From contig CP047152.1 of the NCBI GenBank assembly GCA_041879295.1, positions 3,849,501 to 3,913,500 on the forward strand: 64,000 bases of DNA, in the 5' to 3' direction. A program made the translations under genes and the position numbers. A model generated the notes under the pieces. That model saw only the letters and a program-made list of their open reading frames with translations, was not told where the DNA came from and made no database searches. The stretch comes from Pseudomonas putida (GTDB lineage: Bacteria > Pseudomonadota > Gammaproteobacteria > Pseudomonadales > Pseudomonadaceae). Positions 48,574-56,969 of this stretch are shown in pieces (the first letter of the stretch is position 1; each line of letters begins with the position of its first letter).

Positions 48574-50424
48574 ATGACCTCCCCTAACCCGTTGCCCCTC
48601 GTTCTCGCCGGCCCGGTACTGCGCCGCCTGGAACCCCAGCGTCTGGCCGTCTGGCTGGTCACTACCCAACCGCTGCAGCCCGAGTTCGTCTGCCTGGCAA
48701 GCGAGGCCCAAGTCGATTGCCAGGTGGTGCCGATTGGCCGGCATGCCTACGTTCACCTGCTGGACATCCAATTCGCCAGCCCCCTGCCCTGCAACCAGCT
48801 GCTCGACTACGACCTGCTGATCAACGGCCAGGGTATCGCCGACTGGGCCCCACACCTGCTCTACCCCGGCAACCCACGCCCGAGCCTGGTGCTGCATGAG
48901 CGCCTCGACCACTTGCTGCACGGCTCCTGCCGCAAGCCGCACCACCCTGCGGCCGATGGCCTGCTGTGCGCCGACCGCCTGCTGCAGGCGTGCAAGAGGC
49001 CCGAAGACCGCCCCGCCGTGCTATTGATGACGGGCGACCAGGTTTACGCCGACGATGTTGCTGGCCCCATGTTGCGCGCCATTCATAGCCTGATCTCGCG
49101 CCTGGGCCTGTTCGACGAGCAACTGGAGGGTGCGGTGGTAGCCGACAGCCAGGCGCTGTACCAGCACCCGGCCAGCTACTACCACCGCGCCGACCTGCTG
49201 CCGGCGCTGGAGCGCAACGACACCCTGCGCGAGCGCTTTTTCGGCGGCAAGCGCAAGCCGATCTTCTCGTCCAGCAACGCCGACAACCATCTGGTGACCT
49301 TGGCCGAAGTCATGGCCATGTACCTGTTGGTGTGGTCGCCGGTGCCTTGGCAGCTGGTGGACCTGGGCATCCCCAGCGGGCTCAGCGACGAGCATCAAGC
49401 CCGATACCGGCATGAGCTGCCGCTGATTCAGGGGTTTGCCGACAATCTAGGTCAGGTGGCACGGGTGATGGCCCACCTGCCCTGCCTGATGATCTTCGAC
49501 GACCACGACATCACCGACGACTGGAACCTCTCGGCGCAGTGGGAGGAAACGGCCTACGGCCACCCATTTTCGCGAAGGATCATTGGCAACGCCTTGCTCG
49601 GCTACCTGCTCTGCCAGGCCTGGGGCAACAACCCGGACGATTGCAATCCGCTGATCAAACAGTGCCAGGTGCTGACCCGCCAGAACCAGGATGAGCTGAT
49701 TGGCGAGCTGCTGCGCTTCCAGGGTTGGCAGTTCAGCCTGCCTACAGAACCACCACTGCTGGTCCTGGACACCCGTACGCGGCGCTGGCGCAGCGAAAGC
49801 AACCTGGCCAAGCCGTCCGGCCTGCTGGACTGGGAAGCGCTGAGTGAATTGCAGCAAGCACTGCTCGATCATCCCTCGGCGGTTATCGTGTCACCTGCGC
49901 CGATTTTCGGGGTGAAGCTGATTGAAACGGTGCAGAAGGTGTTCAGCTGGCTGGGCTACCCGCTGCTGGTGGATGCCGAGAACTGGATGGCCCACCGCGG
50001 TGCAGCACAGGTCATCCTCAATATCTTCCGCCACTCGCGCACACCGGGGCACTACGTGGTGCTGTCGGGGGATGTGCATTACTCGTTCGTGTATGAGGTG
50101 CTGATTCGCCACCGCCAGCGCAGCCCGCACTTGTGGCAGGTGACCAGTAGCGGGATCAAGAACGAGTTCCCTCGGCGTTTGCTGGATGTACTCGACCGGC
50201 TCAACCGCTGGTTGTACGCGCCGCGTTCACCACTGAATTGGTTTACCAAGCGCCGGGAGATGGAAGTGGTGCCGCGCACGCCGAACCATAGCAAGGCGGG
50301 GGAACGGTTGTGGAATGGTGCGGGGCTGGGACAGGTGTTCTTTGATGAACAGGGGCGGCCGGCGCGGGTGTATCAGCTGGATGCAGGCGGGAATGAAGCG
50401 ACTGAGTTCGTTGGCAGAAAATAG
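48574..50424 (+). CDS. PhoD-like metallophosphatase family protein
   Basis: A 616-residue protein with a PhoD/metallophos domain: 'VLLMTGDQVYADDV' near residue 150, 'CLMIFDDHDITDDWNL' near 310 and 'YVVLSGDVHYSFVYE' near 500, the metal-binding Asp/His motifs. No signal peptide, so cytoplasmic, unlike secreted PhoD. Start ATG 48574 is close to the REP pair and has a weak ribosome site. Substrate unknown. Confidence 0.82.
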   Translation: MTSPNPLPLVLAGPVLRRLEPQRLAVWLVTTQPLQPEFVCLASEAQVDCQVVPIGRHAYVHLLDIQFASPLPCNQLLDYDLLINGQGIADWAPHLLYPGNPRPSLVLHERLDHLLHGSCRKPHHPAADGLLCADRLLQACKRPEDRPAVLLMTGDQVYADDVAGPMLRAIHSLISRLGLFDEQLEGAVVADSQALYQHPASYYHRADLLPALERNDTLRERFFGGKRKPIFSSSNADNHLVTLAEVMAMYLLVWSPVPWQLVDLGIPSGLSDEHQARYRHELPLIQGFADNLGQVARVMAHLPCLMIFDDHDITDDWNLSAQWEETAYGHPFSRRIIGNALLGYLLCQAWGNNPDDCNPLIKQCQVLTRQNQDELIGELLRFQGWQFSLPTEPPLLVLDTRTRRWRSESNLAKPSGLLDWEALSELQQALLDHPSAVIVSPAPIFGVKLIETVQKVFSWLGYPLLVDAENWMAHRGAAQVILNIFRHSRTPGHYVVLSGDVHYSFVYEVLIRHRQRSPHLWQVTSSGIKNEFPRRLLDVLDRLNRWLYAPRSPLNWFTKRREMEVVPRTPNHSKAGERLWNGAGLGQVFFDEQGRPARVYQLDAGGNEATEFVGRK

Positions 50425-50451
50425 ATAAAGCGAAAAATCGGCTGCCTTTAC

Positions 50452-50482
50452 TGGCCCTTTCGCGGGCAAACCCGCAGATGGG
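50452..50482. repeat. Single REP unit
   Basis: GGCCCTTTCGCGGGCAAACC CGCAGATGGGCC is a lone REP hairpin between the converging PhoD-like and STAS genes. Confidence 0.65.
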
Positions 50483-50499
50483 CCGGCACAGGCTATAGA

Positions 50500-50982
50500 T
50501 CAGCCCCGCTCCAGCGCATTGACCAGGTCATGGAAGGCTTCGCGGTTGGAGTCATTCAGGCCCATGAGGATCTTGTGCGCCTCCAGCACCTTGGAACGCA
50601 CCACCTCTTCACTCTGGTCCTGCGACGGCAGGTCGGTCAGGCATTCGGGGCAGGGAATCGGCCGATCGACGATGTTGAACACCTGATCGAAGCCCATCGA
50701 CTGCAATAACCGTGAAATGTCTGGATTGGTAGTCACCACAGTCGGCAGCAGACCCACCTTCTGCCGCGACAGGATCGACAGCTTTGCCAGAAGGCCCAGC
50801 GTGGTGCTGTCGATACTCTCGGTTTCAGTCAGGTCGATGACAATCGCCGAGAAGTTCAGCGCAGTGAAAATCTTCTCGATCGTCGCATCCAGCGCCGAAC
50901 ACAGGGTCAGGCGCACTTCACCAACGAATTTCAGTACGAAGGTACCGCTCTGCTCGGCGAACTGAATTCTACCGGTACTCAT
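50500..50982 (-). CDS. rssC: STAS-domain anti-anti-sigma factor (RssC-like)
   Basis: A 160-residue protein with a STAS domain (residues 1-105); the phosphorylatable Ser is expected in 'TETESIDSTTLGLLAK'. A C-terminal tail has 'CPECLTDL'. It overlaps the upstream phosphatase/response regulator by 4 bp, so it is the likely substrate of that PP2C. The pair matches RssB-RssC of pseudomonads, where RssB has PP2C output. Confidence 0.82.
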   Translation of the reverse strand: MSTGRIQFAEQSGTFVLKFVGEVRLTLCSALDATIEKIFTALNFSAIVIDLTETESIDSTTLGLLAKLSILSRQKVGLLPTVVTTNPDISRLLQSMGFDQVFNIVDRPIPCPECLTDLPSQDQSEEVVRSKVLEAHKILMGLNDSNREAFHDLVNALERG

Positions 50983-52163
50983 TGAAGGTTCCTGCTCAAC
51001 ACCAATAGGGCGATATCATCCGGCATCTCCCCAAGCGTAGCCAATCCAAATCGTTGACGCAGCCCATCCAGACTGCCACCTGCTGCCTTGACGATCTCCG
51101 GCAAGGCGGCTTCTTTATCTTTGAGCGTATCACCCGGCAAAAGGTCCAGAATGCCATCGGACATCAGGCTGAGGCTGAACTGCGGGGGCAGTTCCACCAC
51201 CAGGTCCTGGTAGGTGGCCTCATCGAACAGCCCTACCGGCAGGCCACGGCCTTCCAGGTAGCGGGTGTGCTCGGGGGTGTACAGCACCGGCAGCGGTAGA
51301 TGGCCGCCAACGGCGTAGGTCAGCAGGCCGGTGTCTTCGTCAATCACCCCGCCCACCATCGTCACATGCTTGCCCAGCTTGCAGTTGATCAACCCACGGT
51401 TGATATGGCTAAGCACCTGCGAAGGTTTGAACTCGCGCATCTTGCCGCCACGTTTGAATTCGAACAACAGCCGCGTGGTCATGAACTTCAGCAGGACGGT
51501 GACGAACGCTGATGATGCACCGTGCCCGGAAACATCGGCGAGGTAGAAGGCGATACGCCGTTCGTCCACGCGGAAGTAATCGGCAAAGTCACCCGACAGA
51601 TACAGCGACGGGATGATCTGATGCTCGAAAGCAAACTCGCCGGCTACCCAGGGGCTTTCCGGCAACATGTTCATCTGCACCTGGCGACCGGCGGTCTGGT
51701 CCTCCTGCAGCAGGTGCAGGCTGGCCTCCAGTTCGCGGTTGGCGGCTTCGAGCTTGTCGCGGTAGCGCTGGTTTTCCAGCACAAGGCGCGAGCGGTCGAG
51801 GGCGCGGCGCACCGAATGCTCGAGTACGGCCAGGTCTTCCAGCGGCTTGATGAGGTAGTCGGCGGCGCCCAGGCGCAACGCTTCCACCGCATCACTCATG
51901 ACGCCGGCACCGGACACCACGATCACCGGCAACTGCGGCGCACGCTCGCTGACCTGACGGATCAGTTCGAGGCCGCCCATCTGCGGCATGCGCAGATCGC
52001 AGATCACGAGGTCGGGCTGGTGTTCTTCGAAGACCTGAAGCCCCTGCTGGCCATTACCGGCCTGGAGGACGCTGAAACCACTGTCTTCAAGGTAGGCGGC
52101 GAGGCTAGCACGGACCACGTCGTCGTCATCGATGATCAGCAGCGTTGCACTGGTTTTCTGCAT
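50979..52163 (-). CDS. rssB: Response regulator with PP2C phosphatase output (RssB-like)
   Basis: A 394-residue protein: receiver domain ('LLIIDDDDVVRASLAAYLE', phospho-Asp in 'PDLVICDLRMPQMGG', Lys in 'ADYLIKPLED'), coiled linker, and a PP2C/RsbU-like phosphatase ('IAFYLADVSGHGASSAFV', 'SLMSDGILDLLPGD', 'PDDIALLVL'). It probably dephosphorylates the partner STAS protein. ATG 52163 is family-like; the longer reading to 52244 is not. No dedicated kinase adjacent. Confidence 0.87.
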   Translation of the reverse strand: MQKTSATLLIIDDDDVVRASLAAYLEDSGFSVLQAGNGQQGLQVFEEHQPDLVICDLRMPQMGGLELIRQVSERAPQLPVIVVSGAGVMSDAVEALRLGAADYLIKPLEDLAVLEHSVRRALDRSRLVLENQRYRDKLEAANRELEASLHLLQEDQTAGRQVQMNMLPESPWVAGEFAFEHQIIPSLYLSGDFADYFRVDERRIAFYLADVSGHGASSAFVTVLLKFMTTRLLFEFKRGGKMREFKPSQVLSHINRGLINCKLGKHVTMVGGVIDEDTGLLTYAVGGHLPLPVLYTPEHTRYLEGRGLPVGLFDEATYQDLVVELPPQFSLSLMSDGILDLLPGDTLKDKEAALPEIVKAAGGSLDGLRQRFGLATLGEMPDDIALLVLSRNLQ

Positions 52164-52434
52164 GTGGGCGAACGGCGCCGATTTAGGTTGGTGCAGCGGT
52201 GTCGGCAAGGCAGACGGCCAGCTACGGGAATTCTTTATGGTCACACTCTACTTGAGTTGTAGGACAAGAACACCTGCCCGGCAACTGTTCAGAGGTACCT
52301 TGTAAGGCGCAGACGGTACTCCCATCCGGCAGGGGTTTCAAGCATGCAGGGGTCGACCTCGCTGCTCTTTACAGGGCAAATCACCGGGAGTTATAAGAAA
52401 GTCGACCAGCGCAACCCGACGGGAAGGATGCAGC

Positions 52435-52734
52435 ATGCCTCACACGCCCTCCAGCCACAGCGAGAAACGCGACTTCATTCGTATGCGCATCGACACCGAG
52501 ATCAGCCTTTTGCACGAAGGCCAGGTGATTGCGGCGGTGTGCCTGGACCTGTCCAGCGGCGGCATGCAGGTACAGGCGCCGCAGCATTTTTTGGTGGGTG
52601 ATCGCATAGAGGTGCGGATCGACTCCGACCATCCGGCACTGAAGGGATTGCACGCCAGCACCGAAGTGGTGTGGATTGCCGACCAGCCGGGCGGGCAGCA
52701 GAAGTTCGGGCTGCGGATTCTGGCCATGCATTGA
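52435..52734 (+). CDS. PilZ-domain c-di-GMP effector, small
   Basis: A 99-residue single PilZ domain with the c-di-GMP signature: Arg motif in 'EKRDFIRMRIDTE' and the second motif in 'CLDLSSGGMQV'. GGAAGG is 7 bp before ATG 52435. It lies downstream of the divergent RssB/RssC pair with 190 bp between. Target process unknown. Confidence 0.87.
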   Translation: MPHTPSSHSEKRDFIRMRIDTEISLLHEGQVIAAVCLDLSSGGMQVQAPQHFLVGDRIEVRIDSDHPALKGLHASTEVVWIADQPGGQQKFGLRILAMH

Positions 52735-52738
52735 ACAA

Positions 52739-52757
52739 GGGGCCGCATTGCGGCCCC
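52739..52757. terminator. Bidirectional terminator between the PilZ gene and mlaA
   Basis: GGGGCCGC-ATT-GCGGCCCC is a perfect 8-bp stem with a 3-base loop between two converging genes. No T-tract, but the position fits. Confidence 0.65.
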
Positions 52758-52768
52758 AGGTTCACAGA

Positions 52769-53476
52769 TCAGAAGTCGTCTTCGACCTCGCCATCCTTCA
52801 CCTTGAACTCGCGGTTCTGCAGGTAGGCGTTACGAATGAAGATGTACTTGTCACCCTGAATCAGCTTTTCGGCCGAGAGCAGGCTGGCGCGGGTGTCGAT
52901 CACGTCCAGCGCGAAGATCGAGTTGCGCGTAGGCACGTGGTCGATGTAGCGATAGGGTTTGGTGTAGGTGTCCGGATACTTGGCCACGCCGTCACGCACG
53001 GTGCTTGGGCCCAGCAGCGGGATGACCACATACGGCCCGCTCGGCACACCCCAGTAGCCCAAGGTCTGGCCAAAGTCTTCGTCATTGCGCTGCAGGCCCA
53101 TCTTGGTACCCACATCGAAGAAGCCACCCAGGCCGAAGGTGGTGTTGACGATCAACCGCGCCGTATCCACGCCTGCCGCATGCGGCTTGAGCTGCAGCAA
53201 GTCGTTGGCCAGGTTGGTCACGTCACCCAGGTTGCGAAAGATGTTGTGGATGCCATCTTCGAGGAACTGTGGAGTGACCGCCTGGTAGCCCTTGGCCAAT
53301 GGTTTGAGGGCATAGGTGTCGAGGGTATCGTTGAAGCGGAAGATCGGGCGGTTGACCGCTTCCCAGGGATCTTCCTCGGTGGCGGCCTGAGTGGCAGCCA
53401 CGGGCGCCAGCAGCATGCTGGCGCAGACACAGGCCTGGGTGACTCGTTCGATCACACTGGCACCGATCCTACGCAT
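52769..53476 (-). CDS. mlaA: MlaA (VacJ) phospholipid retrograde transport lipoprotein-like protein
   Basis: A 235-residue outer-membrane MlaA: 'DPWEAVNRPIFRFNDTLD', 'VTNLANDLLQLKP', 'GLGGFFDVGTKMGL' and 'DFGQTLGYWGVPSGPYVVIPLL'. It extracts mislocated phospholipids from the outer leaflet. The signal region ends in 'AATQAATEE' with a Cys-containing stretch ('TQACVCASML') rather than a clear lipobox. ATG 53476 follows GGAG. Ends with a terminator shared with the PilZ gene. Confidence 0.9.
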   Translation of the reverse strand: MRRIGASVIERVTQACVCASMLLAPVAATQAATEEDPWEAVNRPIFRFNDTLDTYALKPLAKGYQAVTPQFLEDGIHNIFRNLGDVTNLANDLLQLKPHAAGVDTARLIVNTTFGLGGFFDVGTKMGLQRNDEDFGQTLGYWGVPSGPYVVIPLLGPSTVRDGVAKYPDTYTKPYRYIDHVPTRNSIFALDVIDTRASLLSAEKLIQGDKYIFIRNAYLQNREFKVKDGEVEDDF

Positions 53477-53677
53477 AGGTGTTTCTCCATCGAATTTCTC
53501 GGCCGCAAGCGCAACAGTTCGCGCTGCTATCAAGGCGGCAGTATAGAGACTTGCGGGCTGATAAACAGCCTTACACATTTTTGCTCAATATTTTGTGAAC
53601 AACTGTTGCACAGAGGCCGTTGTCACAGGACGGTAACAATCAACGCATAGCCTTCGAACCATTTGGGGGAAGTTGCC

Positions 53678-54241
53678 ATGGACACTGCGCCCGCCTTCAC
53701 TGCTGTACTGTTCGGCTTGCGCGGCTGCCTGGTGCAGGCCGCCAATGGCGCTCCCTCACCCGCCCCCGGCGCCCTGGCCACCCTTGCCAGCCTGCGTCAG
53801 CGCCAAGTGCCGTGCATCTGGCTGGATGACCTCAATACCACGCAAAGCGAGCACCTGGCCCATGTACTACCCGACTGGCTGCCAGGGCATTCAGTCAATG
53901 GTGTGCACTGGCCAGCGCCAAACGCTTGCTGGCAGGCACTGATGGCGCTGGATAGCGAACGCCTGGATGGCTGCGTATTGGTCAGCGGCGACCCACGCCT
54001 GCTGCAGTCTGGCCTTAACGCCGGCCTGTGGACGGTAGGCCTGGCCGCCTGCAGCCCGCTATGCGACCGCACTTCTGCGCAATGGCAAGCCATGAGCCCG
54101 CAAGAGCAGGACCTGGCGCGCAGCAAGGCGACGCTGGCGCTGTTCAGCCTTGGCGTGCACTCGGTGATCGACCATCTGGAAGCGCTGGACACCTGCCTGC
54201 AGGACATCGCCCAGCGCCGACGCAAGGGTGAAAAACCCTGA
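53678..54241 (+). CDS. Degenerate PhnX-like HAD protein without catalytic residues
   Basis: A 187-residue protein whose C-terminal half aligns with PhnX of this window ('VSGDPRLLQSGLNAGLWTVG' against '[19 protein letters not shown]'; 'AMSPQEQDLARSKATLALFS' against '[19 protein letters not shown]'). The nucleophile region reads 'AVLFGLRGCLVQ' where HAD enzymes have FDxxGT, so the Asp is lost. The cap with the Schiff-base Lys is almost absent, 187 against 275 residues. ATG 53678 follows GGGGGAAG. Conserved fold without chemistry; possibly a binding protein. Confidence 0.75.
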   Translation: MDTAPAFTAVLFGLRGCLVQAANGAPSPAPGALATLASLRQRQVPCIWLDDLNTTQSEHLAHVLPDWLPGHSVNGVHWPAPNACWQALMALDSERLDGCVLVSGDPRLLQSGLNAGLWTVGLAACSPLCDRTSAQWQAMSPQEQDLARSKATLALFSLGVHSVIDHLEALDTCLQDIAQRRRKGEKP

Positions 54242-54363
54242 TACAGCACCCTTGACGCGGATCATGCAAATCGGCAGCAGGTAGATTACCCTGAAGGCAG
54301 GCCAGAACCTTTGCCACGTCGCCGAGGTCCATGGCTTGCCAAGCCATTGATGGAGAATAGCCA

Positions 54364-54627
54364 ATGCCTGCCCGCGAATTGCAAGAGCGCCTGAACAGCT
54401 TGCGCGAGCAACTGGACCGCAACGTACCGCTTTCGGAAGAAGAGCTGGCCGCCCTGCACGAAGAGGCGCGCCAGATCGAGGCGCAACTGAAACTTGAGGA
54501 AGCCACGCCAGACAACAACCTGGTGGACGGCGTGAACCTTGCGATCGAACGCTTCGAGGCCGACCACCCCGACCTCACAGCCACCCTGCGCAGCATAGCC
54601 AACTCGCTGCACAGCATGGGGATCTGA
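54364..54627 (+). CDS. DUF4404 family protein
   Basis: An 87-residue helical protein ('ARELQERLNSLREQLDRNVP', 'VDGVNLAIERFEADHPDLTA', 'LRSIANSLHSMGI') matching DUF4404. Function unknown. It lies 122 bp after the PhnX-like gene in the same direction. Confidence 0.8.
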   Translation: MPARELQERLNSLREQLDRNVPLSEEELAALHEEARQIEAQLKLEEATPDNNLVDGVNLAIERFEADHPDLTATLRSIANSLHSMGI

Positions 54628-54634
54628 AATAGCG

Positions 54635-54655
54635 GGGGGCCGCAAAGCGGCCCCC
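54635..54655. terminator. Bidirectional terminator between DUF4404 gene and queF
   Basis: GGGGGCCGC-AAA-GCGGCCCCC is a perfect 9-bp stem with a 3-base loop, followed by TGTATT, between converging genes. Confidence 0.75.
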
Positions 54656-54659
54656 TGTA

Positions 54660-55490
54660 TTACTGCCGAACCAGGCGCTTGTTATCCGGGCTGATCGCCC
54701 CGGTGCTGCGGTACGGGTTGATGTCCAGCCCACCGCGGCGCACATAGCGCGCATAGACCGTCAGGTGCTCCGGCTGCAGCAGATTCTTCAAGTCCAGGTA
54801 AATCCGTTCCACGCACTGCTCATGGAAGTCGGCATGCTGGCGGAAGCTGATCAGATAGGTCAGCAGGCTGGCATGATCCAGCGCCCTGCCCTTGTACTCG
54901 ACCACCACGCTGCCCCAATCCGGCTGGCCGGTGACCGGGCAGTTGGACTTCAGCAGATGGCTGTGCAGGGTTTCTTCCACCACCCGCTCCGGGTTGCAGC
55001 GCAACAGTTCTGGCTGCGGCTGCTCGTAGTTGCTGATGGCCACGTCCAGTGCATCGATGCACTGCCCCGGTAAAGCCACCACACCCTGGGCTTCAACCTC
55101 GGCCAACGTGCGAACCCTCACCCCCACCGGCTTGCCGGCAGCGGCGGACAGGTCTTTTTGCAGGCATGCCTGCAACTCGCCCAGCGAGGCGAACACCGTC
55201 TGGTTCAGCGAGTTGAGGTACAGCTTGAATGACTTGGACTCAATGATGTTTGGCGAATCAGCCGGGATGGCGAACTCGCCGATCGCCACCACCGGCTTGC
55301 CCGAAGGCAGCAGCCAGCTCAGCTCGAAGCAGTTCCAGTAATCCACCCCCTGCCAAGGCAAGGTCTGTGCAGTAACGCCCAGCTCGGCCCACTTGGCAGT
55401 ACGCGGGATCGGGAACAGCTGTTCCGGGGAGTAGGTGGCGATGTATTCGCTGGACTTGCCCAGCGGGGAATGTTCGGCAGCGGGATGCAT
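54660..55490 (-). CDS. queF: NADPH-dependent preQ0 reductase (QueF/CinQ)
   Basis: A 276-residue bimodular QueF that reduces preQ0 to preQ1 in queuosine synthesis. The NADPH motif '[15 protein letters not shown]' and the catalytic Cys in '[13 protein letters not shown]' are present, as are Glu/His sites in '[13 protein letters not shown]'. It follows cinA by 68 bp in the same direction. In P. putida this gene is named cinQ, a copper-inducible reductase. It links copper signalling to tRNA modification. Confidence 0.92.
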   Translation of the reverse strand: MHPAAEHSPLGKSSEYIATYSPEQLFPIPRTAKWAELGVTAQTLPWQGVDYWNCFELSWLLPSGKPVVAIGEFAIPADSPNIIESKSFKLYLNSLNQTVFASLGELQACLQKDLSAAAGKPVGVRVRTLAEVEAQGVVALPGQCIDALDVAISNYEQPQPELLRCNPERVVEETLHSHLLKSNCPVTGQPDWGSVVVEYKGRALDHASLLTYLISFRQHADFHEQCVERIYLDLKNLLQPEHLTVYARYVRRGGLDINPYRSTGAISPDNKRLVRQ

Positions 55491-55558
55491 GGAAACTGAC
55501 CTAGAGGTTCGAAATTGCCTCTAGTCTACCGGTTTTGCACCCCGCCTTGCAGGGCCAG

Positions 55559-56086
55559 TCACTCAATGGTCAATGTCCCGACCATACCCGCCTGGTAATG
55601 CCCCGGCACGTTACAGGCAAACTCGATGGGCGCCGATTGGCGGAAGGTCCAGGTCAGCTCGGCGCGCTGGCCGGGCATGACCATCACAGTGTTGCCACCC
55701 CCGTGACCATGGCCGTCACCGTGGCCCATCATTTGGCCGTGGTTCATCATCTTGCCGTGATCCATGCCGTCGTGGTTCATGGCCTCGGTGAACATCTTGC
55801 CTTGCATGGCGACCATTTCCTTCTGGTGTTCGGCATGCATGGCCTTGTCGCCCAGATTGAATTCGTGAGGCAGCTTGCCCTCGTTGACCAGCACGAAGCG
55901 CACCGTCTCGCCGGCTTTTACCTGCAGGCTTTTTGGCTCGAAGGCGATGTCCTTGAGCACCACGTTGACCGTACGGGTGGCCTTGGCCGCCGGGGCAGGC
56001 TCGCCGAAGGCGAAGGTCTGCGCCTGGCCAGCAAAAGCCGGCAAGCTGCCCAAAGCAAGGGTGGCGGCAATGAACAGGTGTTTCAT
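55559..56086 (-). CDS. cinA: Methionine/histidine-rich cupredoxin CinA
   Basis: A 175-residue secreted copper protein of the plastocyanin/azurin type. After the signal peptide ('MKHLFIAATLALGSLPAFA') comes a cupredoxin fold with copper ligands His in 'NEGKLPHEFNLG' and Cys/His/Met in 'FACNVPGHYQAGM'. An inserted loop (about residues 80-130) is rich in Met and His ('MNHDGMDHGKMMNHGQMMGH'). ATG 56086 follows GGAG. Divergent from cinR, with the copper box between them. Confidence 0.92.
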   Translation of the reverse strand: MKHLFIAATLALGSLPAFAGQAQTFAFGEPAPAAKATRTVNVVLKDIAFEPKSLQVKAGETVRFVLVNEGKLPHEFNLGDKAMHAEHQKEMVAMQGKMFTEAMNHDGMDHGKMMNHGQMMGHGDGHGHGGGNTVMVMPGQRAELTWTFRQSAPIEFACNVPGHYQAGMVGTLTIE

Positions 56087-56141
56087 GATGACTCCGGGGT
56101 TACACAATCGGGATGAAGCCACATTAGCCGGGGGCGACTGG

Positions 56142-56155
56142 CAGCTACCTGACAG
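56142..56155 (+). promoter_or_regulatory. 14-bp element shared with the copA promoter
   Basis: CAGCTACCTGACAG, identical to 5938-5951 but on the other side of the copper box relative to cinA. It lies 56 bp before the cinA start. Function unproven. Confidence 0.5.
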
Positions 56156-56159
56156 GCAC

Positions 56160-56174
56160 ATTACAACTTTGTCA
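56160..56174 (-). promoter_or_regulatory. Putative CinR box between cinA and cinR
   Basis: ATTACAACTTTGTCA, on the reverse strand TGACAAAGTTGTAAT: near-perfect inverted repeat TGACAA-N2-TTGTAA like CusR/CopR boxes. With its flanks it shares 20 of 23 bases with the element before copA. It can serve both cinAQ and cinRS. Confidence 0.7.
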
Positions 56175-56288
56175 GCTTGGGCGAGCGGGCACATCGTCAC
56201 GTATCATTTCAGCCATCACATTGCCCCTGTGCTAGCAGGGTAAAACAACGCCCATTGGCTACGCTAACTTTCAGATTATGGACAGTGC

Positions 56289-56969
56289 ATGAAACTGCTG
56301 ATCGTCGAAGACCAGGCCCGCACCGGCCAGTACCTGAGCCAAGGCCTGAGCGAGGCCGGCTTTGCCACCGAGTTGGCTACCGATGGCGAAACCGGCCAGT
56401 TCCTCGCCCTGACCGGCGACCACGACCTGCTGATCCTCGACGTGATGCTGCCCGGCCGCGACGGCTGGCAGATCCTTCAGGCCGTGCGCCAGGCTGGCCT
56501 GGATACGCCGGTGCTGTTCCTGACCGCCCGCGACGCCGTCGAGGATCGCGTGCATGGTCTGGAACTGGGCGCCGACGATTATCTGGTCAAGCCATTCGCC
56601 TTTTCCGAACTGCTGGCCCGGGTACGCAGCCTGCTGCGCCGTGGCACCAGCCCGAGCCAGGACACTACCTTAAGCCTGGCCGACCTGCGCCTGGACCTGA
56701 TTCGCCGCCGCGCCGAGCGCGCCGGGCTGCGCATCGACCTGACCGCCAAGGAGTTTTCACTCCTTGAACTGCTGCTGCGCCGCCAGGGCGAGGTGCTGCC
56801 AAAATCGCTGATCGCCTCGCAAGTGTGGGACATGAACTTCGACAGCGACACCAACGTGATCGAAGTGGCTATCCGTCGCCTGCGCCTGAAGATCGACGAC
56901 CCGCACCCCAACAAGCTGATCCACACCGTACGCGGCATGGGTTACGTACTTGAAGAGCGCACCGAGTGA
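56289..56969 (+). CDS. cinR: Copper-responsive response regulator CinR
   Basis: A 226-residue OmpR/PhoB-family regulator: receiver ('[18 protein letters not shown]', phospho-Asp in '[17 protein letters not shown]', Lys in '[15 protein letters not shown]') and winged-helix DNA-binding domain ('[20 protein letters not shown]'). It is like CopR/CusR and controls cinAQ. It overlaps cinS by 4 bp. The same box before copA suggests a wider regulon. Confidence 0.93.
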   Translation: MKLLIVEDQARTGQYLSQGLSEAGFATELATDGETGQFLALTGDHDLLILDVMLPGRDGWQILQAVRQAGLDTPVLFLTARDAVEDRVHGLELGADDYLVKPFAFSELLARVRSLLRRGTSPSQDTTLSLADLRLDLIRRRAERAGLRIDLTAKEFSLLELLLRRQGEVLPKSLIASQVWDMNFDSDTNVIEVAIRRLRLKIDDPHPNKLIHTVRGMGYVLEERTE

